Assembly: GCA_028291545.1 (NCBI GenBank)
Contig: JAQGHR010000051.1
Coordinates: 1-64,000, forward strand
Direction: 5' to 3'
Origin: Planctomycetota bacterium
GTDB taxonomy: Bacteria; Planctomycetota; Planctomycetia; Isosphaerales; Isosphaeraceae
Length of the DNA: 64,000 bases
Made by a program: the position numbers and the translations under genes. The notes under the pieces are model-generated. The model did no database searches and was not told where the DNA came from. It saw nothing but the letters and a program-made list of their open reading frames with translations. Below, piece by piece: positions 24,903-33,272 of the stretch (within the stretch, counting starts at the first letter, position 1; each line of letters opens with the position of its first letter).

Positions 24903-25898
24903 TCAGGAGACGCGGATCACCACCTTGCCCGTGAGCGTGCCGGCCCCGTGGAGCGTGTTATCCTCCAGGAACTGCTCGGCCTCGGCCGTCTGTTCGAGCG
25001 GGAATTCCTTGCCGATGATGGGGTGCAACTTTCCTTCCTGCGCCCATCGATTGATATCCTCGGCGCATCGCCTCTGTTCCAGCGGGGTGCAATTGAACAT
25101 GGCGAAGCCGTGAATCGAGCAACATCGCGGGTAGAATGCGCCCAGCGGGAGCGGCGGCTTCGCGGCTCGGCCCGCCATCAAAATCATCCGGCCTCGGACG
25201 CGGAGCAGGGGGATGGAGATCTCCAGAACAGGTTCGCGCTGCGTCTCGAACCAGATATCCACCCCTTCGGGGGCGAACTCGCGGATCTTGGAGGGGATGT
25301 CGTCCGTCTTGTAGTTCAGTGCGACCTCGGCTCCCAGGTCGAGGCAGAGCTTGACCCGCTCGTCACTCCCGGCCGAAGTGGCCACGCGAGCGCCGGTGGC
25401 CTTGGCCATCTGAACCACCATCGAGCCGACCCCACCGCTGCCGCCGGGGACATAAATCGACTCGCTCGCCCGCAAATTTCCGGACTGGAAGAGGCCGACG
25501 TGCGCGGCGATGCCCACCAAGGCCATGGCGGCTGCGTCCCGATCCGTGACATTTTTTGGTGTCGGATAGAGCCACTCCTCATGGACGGACGCGAGCTCCG
25601 CGCACGTTCCTTGCCGACCGAGTAAACCCTGGTTGGACCCCCAGACGCGGTCCCCTTCCCGGAATCGCGTGACTCCGGCGCCGACTTTCTGGACGGTGCC
25701 CGCGAGGTCGCAGCCGACCACATACGGGTAGGCCATCGGCATCGGGACCAAGCCCGAACGTAAGTAGAGGTCGATCGGGTTCAGAGCGGCATAGCCGACG
25801 CGTACCAGGACCTCGCCGGGTCCCGGCTCCGGATTCATGAGCTCGCCGACCTGGATGACGTCGGGCGGTCCGGTGGATTCAATATAGGCGGCTCTCAT
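24903..25898 (-). CDS. Zinc-independent quinone oxidoreductase (medium-chain dehydrogenase family)
   Basis: A 331-residue NAD(P)H-dependent reductase of the quinone oxidoreductase group. The N-terminal GroES-like domain ends at 'YVVGCDLAGTVQKVG', and the Rossmann fold begins at 'VPGGSGGVGSMVVQMAKATG'. The zinc ligands of alcohol dehydrogenases are absent. It likely reduces quinones or alkenals in the cytoplasm. The gene follows a Rieske ferredoxin-like gene by 45 bases on the same strand, so the ferredoxin and reductase may work together. Confidence 0.82.
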   Translation of the reverse strand: MRAAYIESTGPPDVIQVGELMNPEPGPGEVLVRVGYAALNPIDLYLRSGLVPMPMAYPYVVGCDLAGTVQKVGAGVTRFREGDRVWGSNQGLLGRQGTCAELASVHEEWLYPTPKNVTDRDAAAMALVGIAAHVGLFQSGNLRASESIYVPGGSGGVGSMVVQMAKATGARVATSAGSDERVKLCLDLGAEVALNYKTDDIPSKIREFAPEGVDIWFETQREPVLEISIPLLRVRGRMILMAGRAAKPPLPLGAFYPRCCSIHGFAMFNCTPLEQRRCAEDINRWAQEGKLHPIIGKEFPLEQTAEAEQFLEDNTLHGAGTLTGKVVIRVS

Positions 25899-25943
25899 GA
25901 CATCGGCTCGCTCAAGGGAGTGGTGAGGTAATGGGGCGGGGCA

Positions 25944-26264
25944 TCAGCCCGGCACTCCGACTTCGATGCGGCCGTCCGTGACGCGGACAGGATATGTGGG
26001 GACTTGAGTCCTCGGGCTGTCAAGCCAGCGACCGTCCTCCAGGCAGAAGCGCCAGCCGTGCCACCTGCACGTCACGGTCTTGTTGCAAATCTCGCCGTCA
26101 GAAAGCGGGGCGCCCTGGTGCGGGCAGGAGTCGTCGAGGGCGAAATACTCGCCCGAATCGTGGAAGACGGCGATCATGCGATCGTCCACCTCGAACGCTC
26201 GGCCTTCGCCCTCGGGGATTTCGCCAACGCTTGCCACGGGGTAGTACGTGATCGCTGAGGACAC
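25944..26264 (-). CDS. Rieske [2Fe-2S] ferredoxin-type protein
   Basis: A 106-residue small cytoplasmic Rieske protein of the NirD / dioxygenase-ferredoxin type. The cluster motifs are C-P-H (SCPHQGAPLSDG) and C-R-W-H (VTCRWHGWRF), the usual Cys-x-His and Cys-x2-His ligands. The start is a GTG at 26264 with a GGGAG site eight bases upstream; upstream codons give an unlikely extension. It precedes a quinone oxidoreductase gene, suggesting electron transfer between the two. The electron acceptor is unknown. Confidence 0.85.
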   Translation of the reverse strand: MSSAITYYPVASVGEIPEGEGRAFEVDDRMIAVFHDSGEYFALDDSCPHQGAPLSDGEICNKTVTCRWHGWRFCLEDGRWLDSPRTQVPTYPVRVTDGRIEVGVPG

Positions 26265-26386
26265 CGAAGAGACTCCCTGTCGGATGAACGTCGACGTGGT
26301 CGGGAAGGCTGCCCTTGCGAGTGCCCCCCTGCGCAGATCATCATAGCGGCCGAGTCGGCGAGAGCGAAGCCCCAGGAGTTTCCCCG

Positions 26387-27124
26387 ATGAGCGAACCGAC
26401 CCCGACAAAAGACGCGCCAGCGGCCGGCTCGCTGCTCGATCCGAAGATGCGAGAGCACACCGAGGGCCTGTCGATCGAGGTCGGCGGCGATGCCGACGTC
26501 GATAGCCGCCTGGCCAAGATCGAGCTGGCGGGCGAAGAGGTGGCCGCCGGATGGAAGCCGACGCCCCATCAGCCGCTCTCGCCCGAGGTTCGCTACCTTC
26601 ACGTCTCCCGGACGATCCACCAGCTCATCACGGACCGCAATCGCTCGGTCGGGATCTTCCTGTTCGTCGCGTCGGTCCTCTTCGGTGCGTCCACGGCGCT
26701 CCTGAATGCACCCGAGCGCGTGCGGCCCATGATCCCGCTCGATGCGATTCAGTACTGGGCCTTGCCCGTCACGTTCGCGGTGCTGGCGATCATCGGCGCG
26801 TTCATGAGCCTGATCCTGATCCGAACGCGGATCGGGCTGATTTATGAAGTCGCCAAGATGAACGCGTTGCTCGGCCTGCCGACGACTCGGGTCAAGCGCG
26901 TCAACCCACTCTCGATTTTCTTCCTGATGCACGGTCTGGTTGTCCTGCTGGGAGGGGCATCGGCGGGTCTGATGGCCGGCATGTTCGCGTACCGGGCGGA
27001 TTCTGCGCCCATCGCCATCGGCTTGGCGGTCGGGATTGGTTATGGGATCATTTTCCAGACCGCCTACTACCTGACGATCCTGCAAGCCACGTCTGAGACG
27101 AAGCTTCAGAACGCGAAGGCCTGA
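26387..27124 (+). CDS. Four-helix membrane protein, unknown function
   Basis: A 245-residue protein with a hydrophilic N terminus (residues 1-85) and about four hydrophobic helices: 88-110, 125-150, 175-205 and 205-230. The ATG at 26387 has an AGGAG site. No known domain is seen. It is followed by a LOG-family gene after 16 bases, so the two may be co-transcribed. It is divergent from the Rieske gene. The N-terminal segment contains a 'VGGDADVDSRLAKIELAGEEV' stretch predicted to be helical, possibly for protein contacts. Confidence 0.7.
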   Translation: MSEPTPTKDAPAAGSLLDPKMREHTEGLSIEVGGDADVDSRLAKIELAGEEVAAGWKPTPHQPLSPEVRYLHVSRTIHQLITDRNRSVGIFLFVASVLFGASTALLNAPERVRPMIPLDAIQYWALPVTFAVLAIIGAFMSLILIRTRIGLIYEVAKMNALLGLPTTRVKRVNPLSIFFLMHGLVVLLGGASAGLMAGMFAYRADSAPIAIGLAVGIGYGIIFQTAYYLTILQATSETKLQNAKA

Positions 27125-27140
27125 GACGAGCTCGATCCCG

Positions 27141-27734
27141 ATGCCCGATCGCCCCTATCTCTGCGTCTTCTGCGGCTCCCAGAAGGGCGTGCGACCGATT
27201 TACTCCGCATTCGCTCGCCGCGTCGGCGAAGCCCTGGCCCGGGACGGTCTCGGGCTGGTCTACGGGGGCGGGCGCGTGGGACTGATGGGCGTGGTGGCGG
27301 ATGCCGCGCTCGCGGCCGGAGGCGTGGTGGTCGGCGTGATCCCGGAACCGCTTTCCTCGAAGGAGATCGCTCACGACGCGCTGTCCGAGCTGATCGTCGT
27401 GCCGGGCATGCACGAGCGGAAGGCGCTCATGGCCCGGCGATCGCGGGGATTCCTGGCGATGCCGGGGGGCGTCGGCACATTCGAGGAGTTCTTCGAGATC
27501 CTCACCTGGGCCGTGCTCGGGCTGCATCGCAAGCCGATCGGGTTACTCAACGTGGACGGGTATTACGACCCGTTGATCGGGCTGGTCGACCATGCCGTCG
27601 CCGAAGGCTTCGTCCGGCCCGAGCATCGCGAACTCGTCCTGGTCTCCGACGACCCGGAGGGGCTCGTCTCACGCCTCGCAACCACGGTCCCGCCGGCGGC
27701 CGGCCCGACCTGGGTAGACCTCGATGAGGCCTGA
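27141..27734 (+). CDS. LOG-family nucleoside-5'-monophosphate phosphoribohydrolase
   Basis: A 197-residue protein of the LONELY GUY / TIGR00730 family. It has the signature PGGVGTFEEFFEI (residues 108-120), the R/K-rich MHERKALMARRS (90-101) and the N-terminal Rossmann 'VFCGSQKG'. Family members cleave cytokinin nucleotides or AMP-like ribotides into base plus ribose-5-phosphate. In non-plant-associated bacteria the natural substrate is unclear. It follows the four-helix membrane protein gene by 16 bases. Confidence 0.85.
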   Translation: MPDRPYLCVFCGSQKGVRPIYSAFARRVGEALARDGLGLVYGGGRVGLMGVVADAALAAGGVVVGVIPEPLSSKEIAHDALSELIVVPGMHERKALMARRSRGFLAMPGGVGTFEEFFEILTWAVLGLHRKPIGLLNVDGYYDPLIGLVDHAVAEGFVRPEHRELVLVSDDPEGLVSRLATTVPPAAGPTWVDLDEA

Positions 27735-27741
27735 GCGGGCC

Positions 27742-27772
27742 GGCCGGTTTTTCGCCCGGCGTCAGACCGGCC
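27742..27772. terminator. Possible hairpin between the LOG gene and the RND adaptor gene
   Basis: GGCCGGT (27742-27748) and ACCGGCC (27766-27772), a perfect 7-bp stem with a 17-base loop, lie between two convergent stops. TTTTT follows the left arm. A weak candidate for a bidirectional terminator. Confidence 0.35.
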
Positions 27773-29051
27773 CCCCGGCCTCCACGATCGCGGCGTCTTC
27801 GTACAGTTGCATGAGGATCAGGCTTCCCTTGGTGACGACCTGTTCCCCTTCTTTGAGCCCTTCACCGGGCTTCGTCCCCTCGGCCACATAGACGCCGTCC
27901 GACCCTTCATAAATCACCCGGATTCGGCGGCGTTCAAATCGCCTGATTGCATCATCGGCGGATTGGTTCGGGATCAGCACGAAGGCGTAGTCACCGCCGT
28001 CGGCGGAGACCATCGCGAGCCGGGGGATGACGGTCCGCTTCGCCTTGTCGGGCGGGGGAATCTCGATCCAGCCGCCGACGAGCATCTCGGCCTTGAGCTT
28101 GCCCGCGACGTTGTCAATCCGGGTGCGAATACGGACGGTCTTGGTCTCCTTGTCGATCTCCGAGGTGATCGACTCGATCGGTCTGCGGTGCTGCTGGCCG
28201 ACGAACGGGCAGTCGATGACCCAGGTCTGGCCCAGGCTCACCCGCGAGGCCTCGCTCGGGTAGACGTAGCCATAAACCCAGAAATGGTCGAGGGGGGCGA
28301 TCGTCAGGAGCACGTCGTTCTCGTCGTACAGGTTGCCTTTCACGACATCGCGGCCGATCACGACGCCCGAACCGGGTGCGCGAAGGGTCATCTTCGCCTT
28401 CTTGGTCCCGTCCTCCTTGGCGACGGCGGCGATATCGGCCTCCGAGAGGCCGAAAACCATCAGCTTGTCCTTGGCGATTTTCGCCTCGGTACCGCTCTTC
28501 TTCTCGTCGTTCTGGACGGTCAGGAGTTCCTTTTCGGAGATCGACCTGGACTTGAACAGTTCGGTATATCGCGCGAGCTCGATCTTGTCGTGTTCCCATT
28601 GCGACATCTTGGTTTCGTACAGGCCCTTGGCTTCCGCAAGATCTGCCGAGAAGAGGTCGACCAGAGGATCGCCCTCCTTGACATCATGGCCATACTCCAC
28701 ATACACCTTGTCAATCAGGCTCTTGAACTTGGGACGGACCTTGTTGAGCGTATTCGGATCGTAATCGGTCTTCCCGCTCACGGAGAGTTTCAGTGGCTCG
28801 ACCTGGAGCCTGACGGGAACCATCGCCAGGCCGAGCGCGTTGTATTCGCGGTCGTTGAACTCGATCACGCCATCGAAGGGTTTGGGGACCTCGCGCGGCG
28901 ACGATGGAAGCTCGGCGGCCTCGAGTTTCTTCTCGGCGCCGACGATCTTGCTCCAGACATTGCGCGCATGAGACTGGGCCCAGGGATTGAACGTGATCAC
29001 GGCCACGACGGCGGCGACCGTGACCGCAGCTATGGGAAGTTTCCACTTCAT
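27762..29051 (-). CDS. RND efflux periplasmic adaptor (membrane fusion protein)
   Basis: A 429-residue adaptor of a heavy-metal RND pump, anchored by an N-terminal helix (residues 5-25). The hairpin and lipoyl-like domains are recognisable, with 'VYVEYGHDVKEGDPLVDLFSADLAEAK' in the helical part and the barrel region 'VIGRDVVKGNLYDENDVLLTI'. It joins the inner-membrane pump to the outer-membrane exit duct. The ATG at 29051 has an AAGGAG site. It follows the RND pump gene by 77 bases. No metal-binding N-terminal His cluster is seen. No outer-membrane factor gene is nearby. Confidence 0.88.
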   Translation of the reverse strand: MKWKLPIAAVTVAAVVAVITFNPWAQSHARNVWSKIVGAEKKLEAAELPSSPREVPKPFDGVIEFNDREYNALGLAMVPVRLQVEPLKLSVSGKTDYDPNTLNKVRPKFKSLIDKVYVEYGHDVKEGDPLVDLFSADLAEAKGLYETKMSQWEHDKIELARYTELFKSRSISEKELLTVQNDEKKSGTEAKIAKDKLMVFGLSEADIAAVAKEDGTKKAKMTLRAPGSGVVIGRDVVKGNLYDENDVLLTIAPLDHFWVYGYVYPSEASRVSLGQTWVIDCPFVGQQHRRPIESITSEIDKETKTVRIRTRIDNVAGKLKAEMLVGGWIEIPPPDKAKRTVIPRLAMVSADGGDYAFVLIPNQSADDAIRRFERRRIRVIYEGSDGVYVAEGTKPGEGLKEGEQVVTKGSLILMQLYEDAAIVEAGGPV

Positions 29052-29128
29052 CGCCTGTCTCCTTGAGAGGATGCCTCAACAAACCGTGCCTGTGATTCGA
29101 GCCACGCGCGGGGCGGAGATGAACCGGG

Positions 29129-32100
29129 TCAGGCCGGGTGGCGTTTGGATCGGGTTCGCTCGCGGGCGAGGATTTCATCGGTGTAGTGCGATCCTTCGCT
29201 CAGGTCATGATTGCTCGTGCCATGCCCGGCGGGAGCCGGGAAGTAGCTGTACAGGACGGGCATCAGATATTGAGTGAGCAACAGCGCGACGAGCATTCCG
29301 CCCACGACCACAATGGCGAGCGGCTTCTGGGCCTGCGAACCGATGGAGTTGGCCAGGGCGGCCGGCAAGAGGCCGAGGATGGCGGTCAAGGAGGTCATCA
29401 CGACCGGCCGCAGGCGAAGCTCGGCGCCGCGCATGACCGCCTCTCGCACGGGCGTTCCCGAGCCTCGCATCTGATTGAAATAGGAGATCAGGAGCACGCC
29501 GTTCTGGACCGCGACACCGAAGATCGAGATGAATCCCACCGCGGCCGAGATGGAAAAGTTCGTTCCCGTCAACTTCAAGGCCCAGACGCCGCCCATCGTG
29601 GCCGTGACGACATTGGCCATGACGAGCAGGGCATCCTTGATGGAGTTGAAGGCGGTATACAGCAGGATCAGGATGAGGCCGATCGAGAGCGGGACCATCC
29701 ACATCAGGCGGGCGTTGGCCTCCTCCATTTGCTTGAATTCGCCCGACCACTCGATCTCGTAGCCATCCGGCAACACCTTCGCCGCCGTGACCTTCTTCTG
29801 GGCCTCCGTGATCGCCGATTTGAGGTCGCGGCCGACGACGCTGAACTTGATGGGGATATATCGCCGGTTGTTTTCTCGGTAGATGTATGAGGCGCCCGGC
29901 GAATGGTCCGAGATCACCGCGAGGCTGGACAGGGGGATACGCGCCCCGATCTTGCCGTCCTTGCCGGGCGCATCGACGGCGATCCGGTGGATCATGGCCG
30001 GATCGGAGCGCTGCTCTCGGGGTAGCCGCAGGACGATGTCATACAGCTTCTCGCCCTCGACCATCTGCGAGAACGCCTTGCCGCCGATCGCGACCTGGAT
30101 CACGGCCTCCACATCGGCGACGTTGATCCCGAATCGAGCACAGGCGCGGCGGTCGATTCGGATCTCCAGGTTCGGCTGGCCGACGATGTGGAACAGGCCG
30201 ACGTTGTCGATTCCCTGGACCGTCCTGAGGATGTCCGCGACCGACTGGCCCGTCTTCTCCAGTTGTTGGAGGTCCGTGCCGAAGAGCTTGACGGAGTTCG
30301 CGCCTTTGACGCCCGAGAGCGCCTCTTCGACATTGTCGCGGATCAACTGGGAGAAATTGAAATTCACGCCCTTGAACGCGTTGAACTTCTCGGTCAGTTC
30401 TTCCTCGATGGCCAGGCGAGTCATGGCCTTTCCGTGCTTGTCCTTCTTCCGCCATTGCTCCATGGGCTTGAGGGGAACGTTGAATTCGAGGTTGAAGAAG
30501 CTGGTCACGTCGGTGCCGTCGTCCGGCCGGCCGACGTGCGACATGACACCCCGGACCTCGGGGACGCTCGCGATGACCTCGCGGAGGCGTGGGGCCATCC
30601 GGGCGGCCTCCTCCAGCGAGACGGTCCGGGGGAGGATCGCTCGAATCCAGAGGTTACCCTCCTCCAACTCCGGCATGAACTCGCCGCCGAGGGTCGGCAC
30701 GAGCGCGATCGTGAAGCCCAGCAATCCGACCACCAGCACGAGGAATGCGACCCGGTGCTTGAGAACATGGTTGAGCGCACGGAGGTAACCGCGCTTCATC
30801 CAGCGGTCGAGGAAGGTGTCCTTCTCCTCCTTCTTGTTGTGGAAGAAGAACGAGCAGAGGACCGGGGCCAACGTCAGAGCGAGGCAGAGGGCACCGAAGA
30901 TCGCGAAGGCGTAAGTGTTGGCCATCGGACCGAAAAGAGCGCCCTCCGGCCCGGTCATCACGAAGAGCGGCAGGAACGCGCAGACGATGATGGTCGTCGA
31001 GAAAAACAGGGCTCTCTCGATCTCGTGCGACGCGTCCGCGATCCGGTCGATCAGGGGCCGGGATCGGTCGGCGTTCCTCGCGGTGATGTGCCGGAAGATG
31101 TTCTCGACGATGATGACGGAGCTATCGACGATGATCCCGAAGTCCACGGCGCCGATCGATAACAAGTTGGCCGACTTGCCCTGAACGTAAAGCACGGTGA
31201 TCGAGAACAATAGGGCCAGCGGGATCACGACCGCGACGATCAGGGCGCTCGTCAGATCCCCCAGGAAGACGAAGAGAACCACGGCCACGAGGCCCATGCC
31301 CACGCCGAGGTTGTGGATCACGTTCTCGGTCGTGACGTTGACCAGGTCGGTCCGCTGGTTGAAGACCCGGATCTTTACGCCTTTCGGGAGCACGCCGGAG
31401 GACTGGATCTCCTTGAGCTTTTTCTCGACCCCTTTGGCGGTGGGGACGGACTTCTCGTACTTCCTCATCAGGACGATCCCCTCGATGACGTCGTCGTCAT
31501 CGCGGCCGACCACTCGCACGCCTTCGTCGATACTGCTCTTGGTGCGACGTCCCACCTTGCCCAGCCGAGGGCGATTTCCCACAATCACCTTGGCGATCTG
31601 GCCGACCTTGATCGGCACTCCGTTGTTCGACGTGATCACCACGTCCTGGATGTCCTGGAGCTTGTCGGTCTCGATCACCGCCGCCCGTTCGACATTGGCC
31701 GGGTCGAGCGGGTCGACGCCGCCGCCGAGCAGGCCGATGGCCCGGACGTAGTGAGTCTGGCTGCCGAGGCTGAGCAGGTCGCCGCCGATGTTGGCGTTGG
31801 AGTTCTTGACCGCGTCCTCAACCTGCTCCATCGTGACGCCGAATTGCCGCATGGCCTGGATGTTGAGCAGGATCTGGTATTGCTTCACCGTGCCGCCGAA
31901 CCCGGTCACGTCGATCACGCCATCCACTTGCTTCAAGGCGCGGTTGATCACCCAATCTTGGATTGCCTTGAGGTCATTCGTGGAGTACTTGGGATTGTCC
32001 GAGTCGAGCACGTATCGAACAATCTCTCCGGTCGGACTCCAGGGAGAGAGACCGGGCACGACGCCCGGCGGAAGGTTCGCGACGGCGTTGATCCGGTTGA

Positions 32101-32431
32101 TGACCTCCTGTCGGGCTTTGGGATAGTCGGTCCCATAGGCGAACTGGCACTTGATGTCGTTCAGGCCGGCGACGGAGGTGCTTCGCAGATCCTCCAGGCC
32201 GGGCATGCCATTGAGGGCTGTTTCCAGCGGGATGCCGACCAGGCGCTCCATCTCCTCGGGCGTGGCGCCGGGATTCTGCGTGATGACCTCGACCAGGGGA
32301 GGCGTCGGGTCGGGATAGGCTTCGACGTTCAGATTAAGCGCGGAATGCACGCCGGCCGCGATCAGGGCGAAGACGCCCAGGAGCACGACCAACCGATTGT
32401 GCAGACTCCATACAATGATCGCGCGAACCAT
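29129..32431 (-). CDS. Heavy-metal-type RND efflux pump (CzcA-like)
   Basis: An 1100-residue trimeric inner-membrane RND transporter that exports metal ions using the proton gradient. Signatures are the N-terminal helix, 'YPDPTPPLVEVITQNPGATPEEME', and the central helix motif D430-F-G-x3-D436-x6-E443-N. The DFG...D...EN form is that of CzcA/CnrA (Zn, Co, Cd, Ni), whereas CusA-type (Cu, Ag) pumps have a different Asn-containing motif. So divalent metal export is likelier than copper. Its ATG is at 32431. It lies between a small secreted protein and the adaptor. Confidence 0.93.
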   Translation of the reverse strand: MVRAIIVWSLHNRLVVLLGVFALIAAGVHSALNLNVEAYPDPTPPLVEVITQNPGATPEEMERLVGIPLETALNGMPGLEDLRSTSVAGLNDIKCQFAYGTDYPKARQEVINRINAVANLPPGVVPGLSPWSPTGEIVRYVLDSDNPKYSTNDLKAIQDWVINRALKQVDGVIDVTGFGGTVKQYQILLNIQAMRQFGVTMEQVEDAVKNSNANIGGDLLSLGSQTHYVRAIGLLGGGVDPLDPANVERAAVIETDKLQDIQDVVITSNNGVPIKVGQIAKVIVGNRPRLGKVGRRTKSSIDEGVRVVGRDDDDVIEGIVLMRKYEKSVPTAKGVEKKLKEIQSSGVLPKGVKIRVFNQRTDLVNVTTENVIHNLGVGMGLVAVVLFVFLGDLTSALIVAVVIPLALLFSITVLYVQGKSANLLSIGAVDFGIIVDSSVIIVENIFRHITARNADRSRPLIDRIADASHEIERALFFSTTIIVCAFLPLFVMTGPEGALFGPMANTYAFAIFGALCLALTLAPVLCSFFFHNKKEEKDTFLDRWMKRGYLRALNHVLKHRVAFLVLVVGLLGFTIALVPTLGGEFMPELEEGNLWIRAILPRTVSLEEAARMAPRLREVIASVPEVRGVMSHVGRPDDGTDVTSFFNLEFNVPLKPMEQWRKKDKHGKAMTRLAIEEELTEKFNAFKGVNFNFSQLIRDNVEEALSGVKGANSVKLFGTDLQQLEKTGQSVADILRTVQGIDNVGLFHIVGQPNLEIRIDRRACARFGINVADVEAVIQVAIGGKAFSQMVEGEKLYDIVLRLPREQRSDPAMIHRIAVDAPGKDGKIGARIPLSSLAVISDHSPGASYIYRENNRRYIPIKFSVVGRDLKSAITEAQKKVTAAKVLPDGYEIEWSGEFKQMEEANARLMWMVPLSIGLILILLYTAFNSIKDALLVMANVVTATMGGVWALKLTGTNFSISAAVGFISIFGVAVQNGVLLISYFNQMRGSGTPVREAVMRGAELRLRPVVMTSLTAILGLLPAALANSIGSQAQKPLAIVVVGGMLVALLLTQYLMPVLYSYFPAPAGHGTSNHDLSEGSHYTDEILARERTRSKRHPA

Positions 32432-32600
32432 AAGAGTTCTGACCCCCGTTCAGGGCGGGTGGAATGCCATCGATTCAAGCCGAGGTCAACGCGGGACCGT
32501 CCCCTTGGGGGGAAGGGGAGGTCTGCCTGTCACGGGGCGGGCGAGATTTGCCGGGTTGACCGGCGATTCTCGACGCGCGGCGCGACAATGCGAACTCGGC

Positions 32601-32969
32601 TCAGCAGCGCCGTCGCTGAGACTGAAGCAGACTCGGGCTTTGTGGACAGGGGCAGTCGACCTGTGGCTGATCCCCGACGATCATCGCCTCGATCGAACGT
32701 GGCCCGGCAGGATCGTAAAACGGTACCGGCGTCCGCCCGGGGCCGTCCCCGTCCTCATCGTCAGTCTCGGCGATCCGGAGGGGTTGCATCGCAGGCGAGT
32801 CGTGCCGGGCCGAGCGGGGCAGGCGCGACATGCGAACCGGACCGGCGTTCGCGTCGGCCTCGGCGGTTTCCGTGGCCACTTCCATGGTCGCGAGCGCAAC
32901 CGACCACGGCCAGCCCAGGAGGGCGGCCAGTAGCAGGCTCAGGAGGTGGAAGTGGCGACGAGGGTTCAC
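32601..32969 (-). CDS. Small secreted protein upstream of the RND pump, unknown function
   Basis: A 122-residue protein with a clear signal peptide (residues 1-27, cut after VALA) and an acidic, low-complexity mature part ending in a Cys-rich tail (DCPCPQSP...RRRC). The start is GTG at 32969, with no strong ribosome site. It might be a metal-binding periplasmic protein of the pump system, or a spurious ORF: an in-frame overlapping frame also looks open here. Position before the RND gene (170 bases away) supports a real gene, but the confidence is moderate. Confidence 0.5.
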   Translation of the reverse strand: MNPRRHFHLLSLLLAALLGWPWSVALATMEVATETAEADANAGPVRMSRLPRSARHDSPAMQPLRIAETDDEDGDGPGRTPVPFYDPAGPRSIEAMIVGDQPQVDCPCPQSPSLLQSQRRRC

Positions 32970-33151
32970 TCGCGAATTCCGGTTGCTGAGGATTCATGCA
33001 TGCGACTATATACTATACGCTCCGCGGCTCGGCTTCGGGAGTCGGTGCTTCCCTTTTTCCTCAGTTTAACGACCACGGATGGATGTCCGCAGATGACGCA
33101 GGGTACACCCCGCCGCAAAATCTCGCAAGCTGATTCGCGCCGGGGGCCTGC

Positions 33152-33175
33152 GTCAAATTGTCTTAAACATTTGAC
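33152..33175. promoter_or_regulatory. Inverted repeat overlapping the DUF1501 operon promoter
   Basis: GTCAAAT (33152-33158) and ATTTGAC (33169-33175) are perfect 7-base arms with a 10-base spacer. The right arm covers most of the -35 box of the candidate promoter, so it looks like an operator. No known regulator motif matches. Confidence 0.5.
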
Positions 33176-33200
33176 CCACCCGGCTGGCGCACGTTAGACT
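33171..33200 (+). promoter_or_regulatory. Candidate promoter of the DUF1501 operon
   Basis: TTGACC (33171-33176), an 18-base spacer and TAGACT (33195-33200), about 70 bases upstream of the DUF1501 start. The -35 matches at five of six, the -10 at four of six. Confidence 0.45.
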
Positions 33201-33272
33201 CACGACTCACCCGCCCGCGAAATCCCTCCGCAGTTTTCTTGCCGGCCCGGACCACGCTCGGGAGGACCGTCC

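Larger units (their letters stand above)
32970..33272. other. Divergent intergenic region upstream of the DUF1501 operon
   Basis: About 303 bases without a gene. It holds the AT-rich stretch ACTATATACTATACG near 33005 (possible -10 boxes on both strands) and the promoter/inverted repeat described separately. Confidence 0.4.

Noticed and set aside
31313..32989. A 558-codon plus-strand open frame over the RND pump gene
   Set aside because: It lies antisense to a full-length, motif-perfect RND transporter and shows the compositional bias expected from its reverse frame. No start signal or known motif.
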